Shown here piece by piece: positions 1 to 10,034 of a DNA stretch of 64,000 nucleotides. This DNA comes from Prorocentrum cordatum (Eukaryota; Sar; Dinophyceae; Prorocentrales; Prorocentraceae). The stretch lies in contig CAUYUJ010016064.1 of the NCBI GenBank assembly GCA_963575745.1, positions 233,406 through 297,405 of the forward strand, in the 5' to 3' direction. The notes beneath the pieces were generated by a model. That model had not been told where the DNA came from. It ran no database searches and was given only the letters and a program-made list of their open reading frames with translations. Numbering within the stretch: position 1 is the first letter of the stretch; each line of letters opens with the position of its first letter. Position numbers and translations under genes: made by a program.

Positions 1-305
1 CTGTCGGTGATGGTGATGCTGGTGGTGAGGTTGGCGCCGATGGTGGTGATGGCCATGCTGGCGATGATGATGATGCTGACGTTGTTGCGACTGATGGTGA
101 TGGTGATGATGATGCCGATGATGGTGATGCTGACGATGATGATGATGATGATGTTGATGATGCTGTTGTTGTTGTTGATGATGATGATGATGTTGCTGCT
201 GATGAGGGTGATGACGCTGGTGATGATGATGGTGATGACGGTGAGGCTGATGCTGATGATGGCGATGTTGATGATGATATTGATGCTGATGCTGGCAATT
301 CTGCT
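1..305. repeat. Degenerate GATG/GCT trinucleotide microsatellite
   Basis: Almost all of this stretch is built from GAT, GCT, GGT and GTT triplets (GATGATGCTGATGGTG and variants). A 119-residue reading frame over it is nearly pure Met, Leu and Val, as expected from translating the repeat, so I do not call it a gene. Confidence 0.9.
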
Positions 306-2640
306 TATACTAAGCTGCGTCAGCGGCGATGCTGTTTACGAGTGTAGCGGGGGGGGGGGGGCGTAGAACGGTCGTGGCGCGTTACTCTGTCACCCCCACG
401 CCCCGATGGGCTCTCATGGATCTCCTGCCCCCCCCCCCCCCCGACTTTCTCCAGAACGTACTTGGATTGAGTGGGTTCGGTGTGCTAGTCCTCCTCGTTG
501 CCCACCTCCACCCACCATCGCCGCCTCCCTGTGTCCCCCTCATCATCCCCCTCCCATCTCACCCCCCTCCCGTCCTCCACTGCGTGCCATTGCGCGCATT
601 TGCTGCGCCGCCCAGCGGCCTCGTCGGGGCCCGTCGCGCGCGCGAAATACTGAGGCGGCGCCCTGAACGCGTCGAGCTGCAAACCAGCCCCCGCCGACAT
701 GGCGTTGTCAACGCACTTCAGGAAAGCATAAGCCGACGTTCGCTCCAGGGCCCCGCCGGTGCCGTCCCTGCCGCCGATCGCGGGGGGGCCCCGCGCGGCC
801 TCCCGCCGCACTCCGCGGGGCCTCCGCTCGAGGAGCTCGCGGCCGCGCCGAACGCCGCGCGCCCCGGGGGGGGGTCGACAGTCTGACCTGGATGCTTCAG
901 GCGGGGTCCGGGCCCAGACCCTGTGGGGTCGGAAGAGGTGCCCTCCCTAAAATGGCGGCCGGCGCCGCCTCGTTCGGCGGCGGGGATCCGCGATTCCACG
1001 CCGCCACGCTGGTTCCGGGCAGGCTGCGCTGCCCGGCGGAAGGGGGCGAGGAGGGGGGAAGCAGGCAGACGACGACGAACGCCCAGGCGGGGGGCCAGGG
1101 CCGGCGGGGCGGGCGGGCAGGCAGAAGACGGGCCAGGCGGAGACAGCAGGCAGGGAGCAGGAGGAAAGGAAAGGGAGGGAAGGAAAGGGAGGGAAGCAAC
1201 GAGCAGAAGCGAAGGGAGGGGAAGGAGGGGGAGGAGGACAAGGAGGAGAGAAAGCAGCGGCCGCAAGCAGACAGGCCGGGCCAGGGGCCGGGAGAGAAGA
1301 GCCGCCCGCGACGAGGCTGCGGACCCTACGGCGGCGACCTGGGCGGGGTGGCCGCCCGAACCCAGCGCGATGCGGCTTGGTGGGGATTGCCCTCTGCGGG
1401 ATCCATCCACCGCCCCGCCGGGGAAAGGCCGGGCGGCGCGTGGGAGGGGTCGCCGGCGCGACGTTGGCGAAAGGGCGAGGGGGGCGCCCGCGCTGCCCAG
1501 CAAGGGCGGGGGGGGGGGGGGCGGGGGGCGCTAGGCAGCGCAGGGGGCCCGCTGCGACGCACTTCGGCGACCGAGGGGCGGCGCCTCGTCAGTCATGTCC
1601 AGCTCAGGCAGGGGCGGCACAACCTTGCAGGGCGCATCAATGGCCACCGCACGCCCCACCCCCCCCCCCCTCCCCCTCGCACGAGGACCCCCTGCATTGT
1701 CCGCTGCAGCTGGCAGGGGTCAGCACTCGACCGAATGCGGATCCCTATCAGCATGGCCCTCGCGGGGCCACGGCCAATGCAAGCAGTCGCCAGGGTTGCG
1801 CCCCTGGCCGACTCACGCTCCCTGGGGCCAGGGCAGGCCAGGCCAGGCCAGGCCAGGACGGGACAATGCCCTTCCATCTCCACCTGGCTTGGGGTGGGGT
1901 CGTGGGCGGCTCCATGGGCCAACTACAATACAATGCGTCAAAGCACGTGTATACACATACATATGCCCCACGCATCGCCGTTCCTCCCCCTCCGATATCT
2001 TTCGCCAATATATCCTTGGGCATCCTCTCGGGTTGGCGCCCCGACTGCGCTCATCGGCGTTTGCACTTGCAGTTCACAACAGCCTCATCCGAATGCGTGG
2101 ACACCGAAGAAAGGGTAATCAGGGTCCTGCAGACGCGGTAGCCAATGTCGAGTCCTGTGCGAACGAGCGTGGAAGCGTTTACCATCTAAGGTCTGCCAAA
2201 TACACCGTGTGACGCATTTGGCGGCCGTCGGCGTTGGGCGTCGTTAAGGGCGGCGGGGGGGGGGGGGGGGGAGGGCGGAATAGGGGCATGGGAAACTGTC
2301 CAAGATTTGTTGCGTCTGTAGGGCTCGGGGCAACCGATGAACACATGCCAATACGCTTGGGCATGTGAGCGCCAGAGCATATACCAAGCAATGTCGACGC
2401 CCTCATCGCGATGCCACCTGCACGCGTTGGCCAAACGCCTGAACCTGTGTAAGTAAGGCTCCGCTTCCATGATCCACGCGATGTCGGCAGGGTCAGGTTC
2501 TGGGCCGAGCGCGGATGACAGGAGGGCCGATGTCGAGGGCGAGTTGCGGGCGGAGGCGATCTGGCCATGACCGCGCGTTGCGGGCGCAGCCTACACCGCG
2601 GCAGGCGCCATCTTGGGCAGTAGTTGCTAAAGAGAGATGG
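306..2640. other. GC-rich low-complexity region, no supported gene
   Basis: G or C homopolymers occur at about 351-362, 428-442, 1508-1520 and 2256-2272, and a purine-rich tract covers about 1140-1260. Long frames overlap on both strands (for example 892-2118 plus and 718-1503 minus), but all are Arg/Gly/Pro/Ser-rich and none shows a domain-like block. Positions about 1736-1776 share a short segment (GATCCCTA, then CTCGCGGGGCCACG) with 10797-10832, so a small dispersed repeat is present. Nothing else is recognisable. Confidence 0.6.
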
Positions 2641-2654
2641 TGGCCAGCGTCAGC

Positions 2655-2985
2655 CCCGCGCAGTGCACTCATGCACGTTATGTGGCGCAATCTACGCGGT
2701 GCAAGATCCGTGGTGCAACCATTGGCGTGATGCACCCTGCGCGGTGCAGTCCCCGTGGTGCAATCTACGTGGCGCAGGGTGGTGCAACCTACGTTGTGCA
2801 AGCTACGCGGTGCAAGCTATGTGGCGTAGCCAACGAAGCGCAACACATGCGGTGCAACAAATGGGTGCATCATATGCTGTGCTGCCTACATGGTGCAACA
2901 TGTGTGGTGCAAAATACGTGGTGCAAATTGCTGAGGGGCGCGGTGGTGCGGTGGGATCATATTGGCGCAGTCTACGCGGTGCGAT
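2655..2985. repeat. Minisatellite, unit about 15 bp (GTGGTGCAANCTACG-like)
   Basis: The motif 'TACGTGGTGCAA' recurs roughly every 15 bases with frequent substitutions (GCGGTGCAAG, GTGGTGCAAC, GTTGTGCAAG). Overlapping frames on both strands are translations of the repeat. Confidence 0.8.
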
Positions 2986-2999
2986 CCACACACACAAAA

Positions 3000-4065
3000 C
3001 AGGCCTTGACAATGCAAATGCACGCGCGTGCAATATCCAGTGGTGCGGTCTTAAAATGATATACGCATGCGCGTGCGCGCGACGGCTCGGGAACGCCGCG
3101 CCGGGCGCGCATGCGCGCGGGCTCGGGACACACAATGAAGGTGGTCGCCCCCGCATCCCCTGCTCGCGCGCCTCGGCGCGCTCGGCGAGAGAAGGCCACG
3201 GGGCGAAAACAATGACAGGGAGCAATGCGCGGGATATCTGAAGGGCACACAGAACAAAAGCCTCTCGGACATACATCGGACACCTGCCATAAACCGTCAC
3301 GCCCAAGAGCACCCGCAAGAACCTACGCGCTGCCAGCTGACATGGGGCACGACACACGACGGCGACGAGGGTGCCAACATTATTAGGTTAGGGCACGCTG
3401 CCGGGGGACCTCAGGGCATCATCAAACACCTAAGGGACGCGACTAGCCCCCCTAGGAACACCACCACAACTACGGAGGACAGCAACTCGTCCTCCTCCTC
3501 CTCATGCCCACGTCCTCCTTATGCGTCTCCTTCCCCTCCAGCGTGCGACCGCGCTCCTCCACCTCGCCTCCGCCCTCCTTATCGGTGTCCTCACCCTCGC
3601 CATCGTCATCCTCATCAGTAGCACCGTCCTCTTCGTCCTCCTCCTCGGCGCCCACCCCTCCTCCGATGGAGGCCCCCCCCCCCCCCTCCTCCTGCCCGTG
3701 CCCCTCCTTAGTTTGCGGGAAACGCCATCGGGCACTCGATGGGCGCAGGGCATTTTAGGACAGTTGGGGCCAACAATAGGAGAAGCGAGCGGCAACCATC
3801 GGACACCGAAGGGAACCGTTGGAAACCAAACGGGCCCTTGTAGCGAAACAGTCTGCAAACTTACCGAACTTGGCCAGGCGTCGCGCCCTGTCGCGCCCAC
3901 GAACAAACACGCAGCGGCTAGTCAGCCAACGCCAGGCTGTCGCACACTCTGGTGTTATGTTGCTATTGGGGCACGGCCGCCCCCGGGTGCTCTTGGCATT
4001 TGGGGCCCAATGAGGAACATGTCGGTCAGGACAAGGGCCCATTCCGAATGTGGGAAAATTATGTT
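3000..4065. other. No supported gene
   Basis: The sequence is mixed and moderately GC-rich. TCC-rich low-complexity DNA lies at 3488-3690 with a C10 run at 3676-3685. Between 3780 and 3860 there are degenerate 'ggacacc / ggaaacca' motifs that reappear at 4740-4930, which suggests old tandem repeats. No coding-like block was recognised. Confidence 0.5.
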
Positions 4066-4067
4066 TG

Positions 4068-4442
4068 TTTATTTTCCCTTAATTCGCATTAATTTTCCTT
4101 AATTCGCATTAAGTTTCCTTAATTCGCATTGATTCAGCCTGAACAGTGAGAATTATGTTTCCGTATTTTTCCTTAATTCGCATTGGTTTTCCTTAATTCG
4201 CCATAATTTTCTTTAATTCGCAATAATTTTCCCTAATTCGCAATAATTTTCCTTCATTCGCACTAAGTTTCCTTAATTCGCATTCACTGGCTCTGAATCG
4301 TAAGAACTAAGTTCCCTTATTTTTCTTTAATTCGCTTTAATTTTCCTTAATTCGCATTAATCTTCCTTAATTGACATTCAATAACTATGAATAGTAAGAA
4401 TGGTTTCCTCAATTCGCATTAAGTTTCTTTAATACGCATTAT
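4068..4442. repeat. AT-rich minisatellite, unit about 20 bp
   Basis: The unit is close to TTTTCCTTAATTCGCATTAA and repeats about fifteen times with indels and interruptions near 4135-4160 and 4290-4320. It stands out sharply as an AT-rich block inside GC-rich DNA. Confidence 0.9.
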
Positions 4443-4449
4443 TTCCCAT

Positions 4450-5530
4450 AATTGGTGCGCCAACCCCCTGTCGCCATTTAAAAAGAAATCGCGGCATTAC
4501 GCCATCCATTTCGGAAATGAACCGTCCTCCGCCTGTCGGCCTGCTGGCACATCCGCGCCTCGGACTCGGGCCAGCGGGGTTTCTGCCCCAGGGCCTTCGG
4601 CGCAAGCGCGCGTGTGGGTGCATGTGGGCGGGCGCGTGCGAATGCGCCCGTGGTGGCCGATGCGCGTGGGCGCGGGGGTGCGAGTTGCAATGAGGGGGCA
4701 AGTGCAAGTTGACGCGGGCCAGCGCAATCTGACGCAGAAAGGCGACAATCGGACGCCACAGGGACACCATTCGAAACCCACAGCACGCACACAGGCACCA
4801 AAGGGTCTTGGGCACCCAAAGGGACACCATACAACATCACAAGACATCGATGTGCACTCTCAAAGAGCAGTTGGGCACATACGGAAACCAGTAGGACCAG
4901 GGGAAACATCGGGAGGCCCGTGGGGAACACATAGTAATCACAATTCTGACACCGCGGGAGCATCAGTTTTAACCCAATTGGCCCCGAGTGGAACACCACC
5001 AGGACACATATTGGCAACGCACGGGGCATCTACAGAAAACCCATGTCATGGCAGACCAAAGGCAAACCCAGGCATACCACAAGATACCACGTGTAAGCCG
5101 TTGGATACGCAGGGTAAGCCACGTGCGTTCTAGCAACCACTAGAGACCTTGATCAGAGACCTACCGCAAACCATCGGACGGGGAGGGACGGCGAATATGA
5201 CAACCATTCAATCGATCAGGATGGTTATCTGCCCAGGGGTCTCACTACCATTCGACCCCACTATCGTTCTACCGGTCTCACGATGCATTCATCGTCCGAT
5301 CCCGTTGTCTACCAATAGGGATAGCAAAATAACCAACCAGGACATCCATCTGATATACCAGTATCAGTGTGCACACACATGTACTAAACATGTGCAGCCA
5401 CTTGTGTGTGTATATATATATATGTATGTGCCTATATATATGCAGAGAGGGATCTATGCATACGCATGCCACTGCATCGTCCTTCGCTCCTCTCCGCCCC
5501 CCAATCTTCATCGTCATTTTCTCCTCGTTC
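4450..5530. other. No supported gene; degenerate repeats and a TA/GT microsatellite
   Basis: Positions 4740-5110 contain loose 'ggacaccat / ggaaaccc' motifs, probably an eroded minisatellite. Positions 5400-5445 are a GTGTGTATATATAT microsatellite. The frames here have no recognisable protein pattern. Confidence 0.5.
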
Positions 5531-5555
5531 CCCCTAGCCCTCCCCCGTCCTCCCC

Positions 5556-6101
5556 TCACTCGCTTCCCTCCTCCGCTTGGTTTCCCAACGCTGCGCCTGA
5601 AGGTCGCGCAGTGTTGATCGCCTCAACCCCGTCGGGGGTGGGACTGCGAAACTGCAGCGCCACTTCCTCGGCCACGCAGCAAGCGCGATGCCCCTCGTTG
5701 ACCTCGTCCGTCGCTTGGATTGCCATCGCGAAGGCATCCCTGGCAACGACCCTGGCCTCCGCGGCGTCGGCGTCGGCCCGAGCGCGCTTTCGGAGCTCGG
5801 CCACGAGATGGGCCCAAGCTGCACTGGCCGCGACCCCTCTGGTCGCGACATCGGCTTCCTCCCCTGCACCTTCGGCCGACTCCTCTGCCTCCTCCGTGGG
5901 CTCATCGGCCACCTCATCGGCATCCCCTGCCCCCTCGGCCGCCTCCACGGGGGCCTCCTCCTCGGCAGCGCTTGCCGTGGCATCGGCAGCGCCGCCTGCA
6001 TCCGCTGCCTCGGAACTGGCATCGGGCTGGCGTGCTTGCGGCGCAAGTTGCTCTGGCGTCGCTTTGCCACTTCGGCGTCGCGACCCGCAAGAGAAGCGCA
6101 C
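5556..6101 (-). CDS. Downstream exon: Ala/Glu-rich C-terminal part of the 7462-5556 gene
   Basis: This minus-strand block encodes a strongly acidic Ala/Glu segment (EEEAPVEAAEGAGDADEVAD and similar). A helical stretch with HLVAELRKRARADAD and AFAMAIQATDEVNEGH follows, ending at a stop at 5556. The bias is typical of a real disordered-plus-helical tail and is not produced by a simple repeat. It lies in a different frame from the 7462-6341 block upstream on the same strand, so an intron or frameshift must join them; a GT donor is possible near 6368 (CAG|GTGGAGG). Function is unknown. Whether it belongs to the upstream gene is inferred from order and strand only. Confidence 0.5.
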   Translation of the reverse strand: MRFSCGSRRRSGKATPEQLAPQARQPDASSEAADAGGAADATASAAEEEAPVEAAEGAGDADEVADEPTEEAEESAEGAGEEADVATRGVAASAAWAHLVAELRKRARADADAAEARVVARDAFAMAIQATDEVNEGHRACCVAEEVALQFRSPTPDGVEAINTARPSGAALGNQAEEGSE

Positions 6102-6340
6102 GGCCCGCCAGCAGGCGCGCGGGCGGCGGCCCCGCTGGCGGACGCGGTTGCTTTCTGCGAGCGGGCGGCGGCCCTTCTGGCGGCCGTTTGCTCATCTGCG
6201 GCGGACGCCGCGGGAAGATGGGCGCGTGGTTGCCTTGATTGGGCCGACATTGCTGTGGGGCACGCCATTGCCTCCCACCCCTTGCGCTCGCACGCCTTGC
6301 GATCCCATCCCCGCGCGCGCCCCTGCCCGCATCGCCCTTG

Positions 6341-7462
6341 CTACCGCCTCCTTCGCCTCCTCCTCCACCTGATCTCCCCCGCCTCCTGCACCTCCTCCAC
6401 CAGCTGTTTTGGTTGACCTGGTCGCGCCTGCAAGGGGAGGTAGCACGCGACGCCGTCGTCGCACAGGTTGATGAGGCAACTGACGAGCGAGGACTCGCCG
6501 CTGATGGTGGCCTCGTCGCACGCAAGGCCCACGCGGCACGCGCCCTCGAACGCCTTCTCGGTCATGAAGGTGTACTCCTTGACGACGTTGGCCACGTCGT
6601 TGCGGATGGACCTCCTGACCACGCCAACCAAATAGTCAGCGTGCTGGTTGGCTCTCCAATGGGCCACTGGGTCCCGCGACTGATTGCTGCGCACAACTGT
6701 CACCGTCAATTGCCGCAACGCGTCGCCGTCAAACCGCTTGAGGCCCGATCCCATACTCGTTGGCAGGCGTCGAAGCAGGGCACTCGGCCCGTCAGCTGCC
6801 CTCAATTGGCTCCCCCGCGAGATGATCCACGCCACGAGTCCGCGGTCCAAGTGGCTGAGCAACGACGGGGGCGCCACCCTCAGGTTGGGACTCTGCTTCA
6901 ACCCCGAGCGTCTGCTCAACGCAATCTGCACGTCGACCAGGGGCTGGCCACCCGCTCTGAGCCCTGTCGCCACCATCACGTTGGCAGGTGCTTTCAAGAT
7001 GCACTCCCCGTCTCCAGCTATCGCCACTGTCGCCGCGACTGGGGTGGCATTGCCGGAGGAACCGCGACCGGCGATCAAGATCTGGCAGCGCAGCTCGCTA
7101 CCGAGGACCGCCGCAACGTCGTAGAATACGTGCGACAGCAAGTCCCTGGCTCTCCCCGCAACCCGCGCGGCCTTCGCGGAGTTGCTGGCCGCCGCCCTCA
7201 CGAGGGCCGCAATGGCCCATTGCGTCCTGACCGTGTCTTCGGCGAGCCTGACAGGCGCAGGCGCGCAGGTGGCGTCGCAGTGGCGAGAGCTGCGCACCGC
7301 CGCAGTGTCGTCCAAGCCGTTCGCCCTCAGAAACTCGTTCGTGACCTCATGGCGGGCCCTCTTCTTGAACCATTCCCACACACCTCCTCGGCGCGCCCGA
7401 GATATGCGCGAACATATCTCCACTCGGCCCACGCGCCGCCCAAGCGCGCGCAGCCGTCGCAA
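6341..7462 (-). CDS. Uncharacterised dinoflagellate-type protein, main exon
   Basis: A 373-residue minus-strand frame that reads like real protein from about residue 29 (VWEWFKKRARHEVTNEF) onward. Hydrophobic and charged residues are well mixed, with blocks such as VVATGLRAGGQPLVDVQIA, DYLVGVVRRSIRNDVANVV and LACDEATISGESSLVSCLIN (near residue 313). The last block resembles a pattern I recall from a large dinoflagellate-restricted family of unknown function. The frame ends in poly-Arg just after a possible donor near 6368, so the true exon probably stops there. A DinoSL relic lies 77 nt upstream of the first Met on the same strand (7557-7539), with an ATG immediately next to it. That suggests origin by reinsertion of a trans-spliced mRNA. 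The exact start and splice pattern are not fixed. Confidence 0.6.
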   Translation of the reverse strand: MRRLRALGRRVGRVEICSRISRARRGGVWEWFKKRARHEVTNEFLRANGLDDTAAVRSSRHCDATCAPAPVRLAEDTVRTQWAIAALVRAAASNSAKAARVAGRARDLLSHVFYDVAAVLGSELRCQILIAGRGSSGNATPVAATVAIAGDGECILKAPANVMVATGLRAGGQPLVDVQIALSRRSGLKQSPNLRVAPPSLLSHLDRGLVAWIISRGSQLRAADGPSALLRRLPTSMGSGLKRFDGDALRQLTVTVVRSNQSRDPVAHWRANQHADYLVGVVRRSIRNDVANVVKEYTFMTEKAFEGACRVGLACDEATISGESSLVSCLINLCDDGVACYLPLQARPGQPKQLVEEVQEAGEIRWRRRRRRR

Positions 7463-7538
7463 CTCCCATCGTTGAGAAGAAACTGACCCTCGAAACCTGC
7501 AGTTGGCAGTTTCACGGTATAAGCTCGCCCGATTGCCA

Positions 7539-7557
7539 TTGAGCCAAAATGGCTACG
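7539..7557 (-). other. Relict dinoflagellate spliced-leader (DinoSL) sequence
   Basis: Read on the minus strand, these 19 bases are CGTAGCCATTTTGGCTCAA, an exact match to the body of the 22-nt DinoSL. The match is flanked by CCG on the 5' side and TGGC on the 3' side. No GT donor follows, so this is not an SL RNA gene. It sits directly upstream of, and on the same strand as, the 7462-5556 coding blocks. That is the arrangement expected when a trans-spliced mRNA is reverse-transcribed and reinserted. A chance 19-mer match in this window is negligible. Confidence 0.85.
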
Positions 7558-7564
7558 CGGACCA

Positions 7565-8585
7565 GGCATTGGGTCGCTTTGGCCCCTCCTCTTCCCTATC
7601 ACCGCCGTTGTCCTCCCGCCTCCTCCCCTCCCCCTCCAATCCACTAGTTGCTCCGCGACGCATCCCTTGCCCAGGCACAGGCGTCAACAATGTTGAAATG
7701 ATTGACGCCTTTGTTCGGTCTCTACCTCCGCCGCATCGCCGTGGCACTCGCTACATCTCACACCCGCGCGTGCGGGACATCCGGCATGCTGCAAGACTGC
7801 TCCGAAACCGAGGATGGTCCGACCAGCGAGCCGACGTGCGACTGTACCCTTGGGTCTGCCAGGGCCGACCTACCAATTCACTTCGGCTGCGCAGCCGCGA
7901 CGGGGGTTGAAGCGTCGCGTGCGGGCAGGGGGGATGGGGCGATTCGGGCCACGAGTTGTTTCGCCAAGGCACCACACTCACGCCCAGGTTGCGCCGAAAC
8001 CAACGTGGCAGCGGGTAGCCACGAGCACGTTGAACTATGTATCACAGTAGGCACATGCGGCGGACATCGCACAACCTGGAATCTCGGGGCGCATCCCTCG
8101 CCACTCGATGAGGGTAGAGGTTCCCGTGGGCCACTGATGGCGCTGGGAATTGGCCCAGGCCCGACGCTGGCTTGGGAGGAAGAAGGCCGACTGGAGAGCG
8201 GGCATATGGGGCGAGGACGGGCGTGGGGAAGCGTGGAACCCGATGCGGGTGACAGGCAGGAAGAGAGACTTGCTTGGCATCGGGCATGCTTGCGACGTGC
8301 AGCCACGCCGTGTAGCATCGATGCGCGGTAAGGATCCGATCTCCTTGGGCTCTCATTGCAGAGTTTTGTTTCGAGCGCGGTGGGCGATCGAACCTAATCA
8401 AGGATGGACCGACGAGGCAACGATGCAAGGGTACACTTGGGAAGGTTACCCATCCTTCTATCGGCGTCGACCAGGGCGAGTAAGACGGGCTGCACAGAGG
8501 GGGGGGGGGGGGGCGTGGTGGGAGGCATCTGCAAGCGCTCGCGAGCCAGTCGGCGACCGACTCCACGACGCCTGCGAGTGGATGG
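7565..8585. other. No supported gene; contains a dispersed repeat copy
   Basis: A 209-residue plus-strand frame at 7702-8331 has no convincing protein pattern. Positions about 8345-8465, read on the minus strand, match 50978-51104 (shared AACCTTCCCAAG, CCTTGCATC and TTGCCTC blocks) and, more weakly, 51850-51702 read on the minus strand. A dispersed repeat copy is therefore present. A G12 run lies at 8502-8513. Confidence 0.5.
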
Positions 8586-8589
8586 CTGG

Positions 8590-8787
8590 TCAGTCGCTCT
8601 CGCTCTGCGCGCCGTCATCGTTGCCGCCGCCCTTGGCCGTCTTGGCCTCCTTGGTGCGGTCGTCCTCAGCGGCGGCGACCTTGTCGCCCTCGCCGCCTGC
8701 GACCGCGGCCGCGCTGCCCGTGCCCCCGCCGCCGCGCGTGCCGTCCTTCTTCTCGACCTTGTCGTTGCTGTCGCTCCCGCCGCCCAT
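8590..8787 (-). CDS. Possible terminal exon, hydrophilic Lys/Asp/Gly-rich
   Basis: A minus-strand block of about 65 codons begins MGGGSDSNDKVEKKDG and ends GGGNDDGAQSESD before a stop at 8590. Its charged, disordered composition looks coding rather than repeat-derived. It could be a last exon of the minus-strand gene at 12585-10035 if that gene is spliced past its apparent stop, or a separate small gene. No domain is visible. Confidence 0.35.
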   Translation of the reverse strand: MGGGSDSNDKVEKKDGTRGGGGTGSAAAVAGGEGDKVAAAEDDRTKEAKTAKGGGNDDGAQSESD

Positions 8788-8929
8788 CCTCGCTGCCTGG
8801 GTGGAGGGGGGCAACGTTGATTTCGGTGTCCAGGGGCCAATGCAGCTCCTGGGCGCCGTCACGACGGGGCGCGAGAGATACAGAGGGAGCGATGGGGGGG
8901 GCGAGACCGAGGGAGAGGGAACGACAGAG

Positions 8930-9560
8930 CGAGATAGAGAGAAAGAGAGAGAGAGAGAGACGACCAAGCGAGCGAGCGAGCGAGCGAGCGAGCGAGCGAG
9001 CGAGCGAGAGAGAGAGAGAGATGGATTGCGGGGGAGGGGCGCGCAGGAGCGGATCGATAGAAGGACGGAGAGCGAGATGGCGCGAGAGAGAGAGAGAGGG
9101 ATACGGATCGGGGGCGATAGCGAGGGAACGAGAGAGAACGAGACAACGAGACAGCGGGGGAGGCAGGGGGGATAGAACGCGGGAGAGCGGGGACATACCT
9201 AGAGAAAGAACGGAGGAGAGAGTGAGGGAAAGAGAAGGGGGAGAGGGAGCACGGGGGCCAGAGACAGGGAGCGGGCTGACGAGCGATGGGGCTTGAGAGC
9301 GAGGGAACGGGGTGGGGGAATGAAAAGAGACAGAGAGAGATATAGCGAGCTAGGGGGGGAGAGAGAGAGAGAGAGAGAGATGACGAGGGATGGAGAGAGA
9401 CATGGAGATATAGAGAGAGGGCGTATAGAGAGAGGGAGGGAGAGGGCGAGAGAGAGAGAGAGGTAGGGAGAGATAGGTGGAGAGAAACGGGGTGCGAGAG
9501 AGAGAGAGGGGGAGGGAGAGAACGAGCGAGAGAGAGAGAGAGAGAGGCGAGCCAAAGGGG
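8930..9560. repeat. (GA)n / (GAGC)n low-complexity tract
   Basis: Purine-rich dinucleotide and tetranucleotide repeats dominate, with a clean GAGC array at about 8968-9009 and GA runs at 8945-8960, 9358-9380 and 9528-9546. The long Ser/Leu-Arg frames on the minus strand are translations of this tract. Confidence 0.9.
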
Positions 9561-10030
9561 CGGTGCGACGCGCATGTGAGCGACACCTACATAAGGACAT
9601 GTATCGATGGTGAGGAGCTGGACGGGGTAGAGAGGGCCTGAGTGCGAGCGGGTCTGTGTGCGAGTGTGAATGGCTCCGAGTCTGAGTGACACTGAATGTG
9701 GATGGCTTGCGTGCGGGTAGGCCAGTGTGCGCGAGTCTGGGCGTGGACGGATTTGCGTGTCAGTGGGTTTGGGCGCGATTTGTTTCGAACGAGATTGAGC
9801 TTTGGGGAGTCTGCGCGTGGGCGTGGAGGTGTCTGAGTATTTGTGGTCTGAGTGTGACCTCTTAGTATGCTTGCGTGTGTGCATGTGTCTGAATATGTGC
9901 ATGTTTGGGCCGGGGTACCACTGTGAGTTCACGCGGGCGCAGGCTGAGCGTGAGTGAATCGGGGCATGGATGGCGCACGTGCAATGGGAAGGGGAACGGG
10001 GCGGGAATAGACGGGGAGGGGGGGCCGTGG
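9561..10030. other. No supported gene; GTGTG/GAGTCTG-rich degenerate repeat
   Basis: The sequence consists of loose repeats of 'gtgtgcgagtgtg' and 'gagtctg'. No coding-like block is seen until the exon that ends at 10035. Confidence 0.5.
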
Positions 10031-10034
10031 CGTG

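Noticed and set aside
892-2118. 408-residue plus-strand frame
   Set aside because: It overlaps long frames on the other strand and in other frames, is Arg/Gly/Pro-rich throughout, and has no conserved-looking block or splice signals.
6341-6420. Poly-Arg C-terminus of the 7462-6341 frame
   Set aside because: It is probably read-through into an intron after a possible GT donor near 6368, so I do not treat it as part of the protein.
7539-7557. SL RNA gene
   Set aside because: A real SL RNA gene would have a GT donor after CTCAAG and a short structured intron. Here CAA is followed by TGGC and coding sequence.
8859-9932. 357-residue Ser/Leu-rich minus-strand frame
   Set aside because: It comes from the (GA)n tract. 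Signal-peptide-like text is produced by the repeat.
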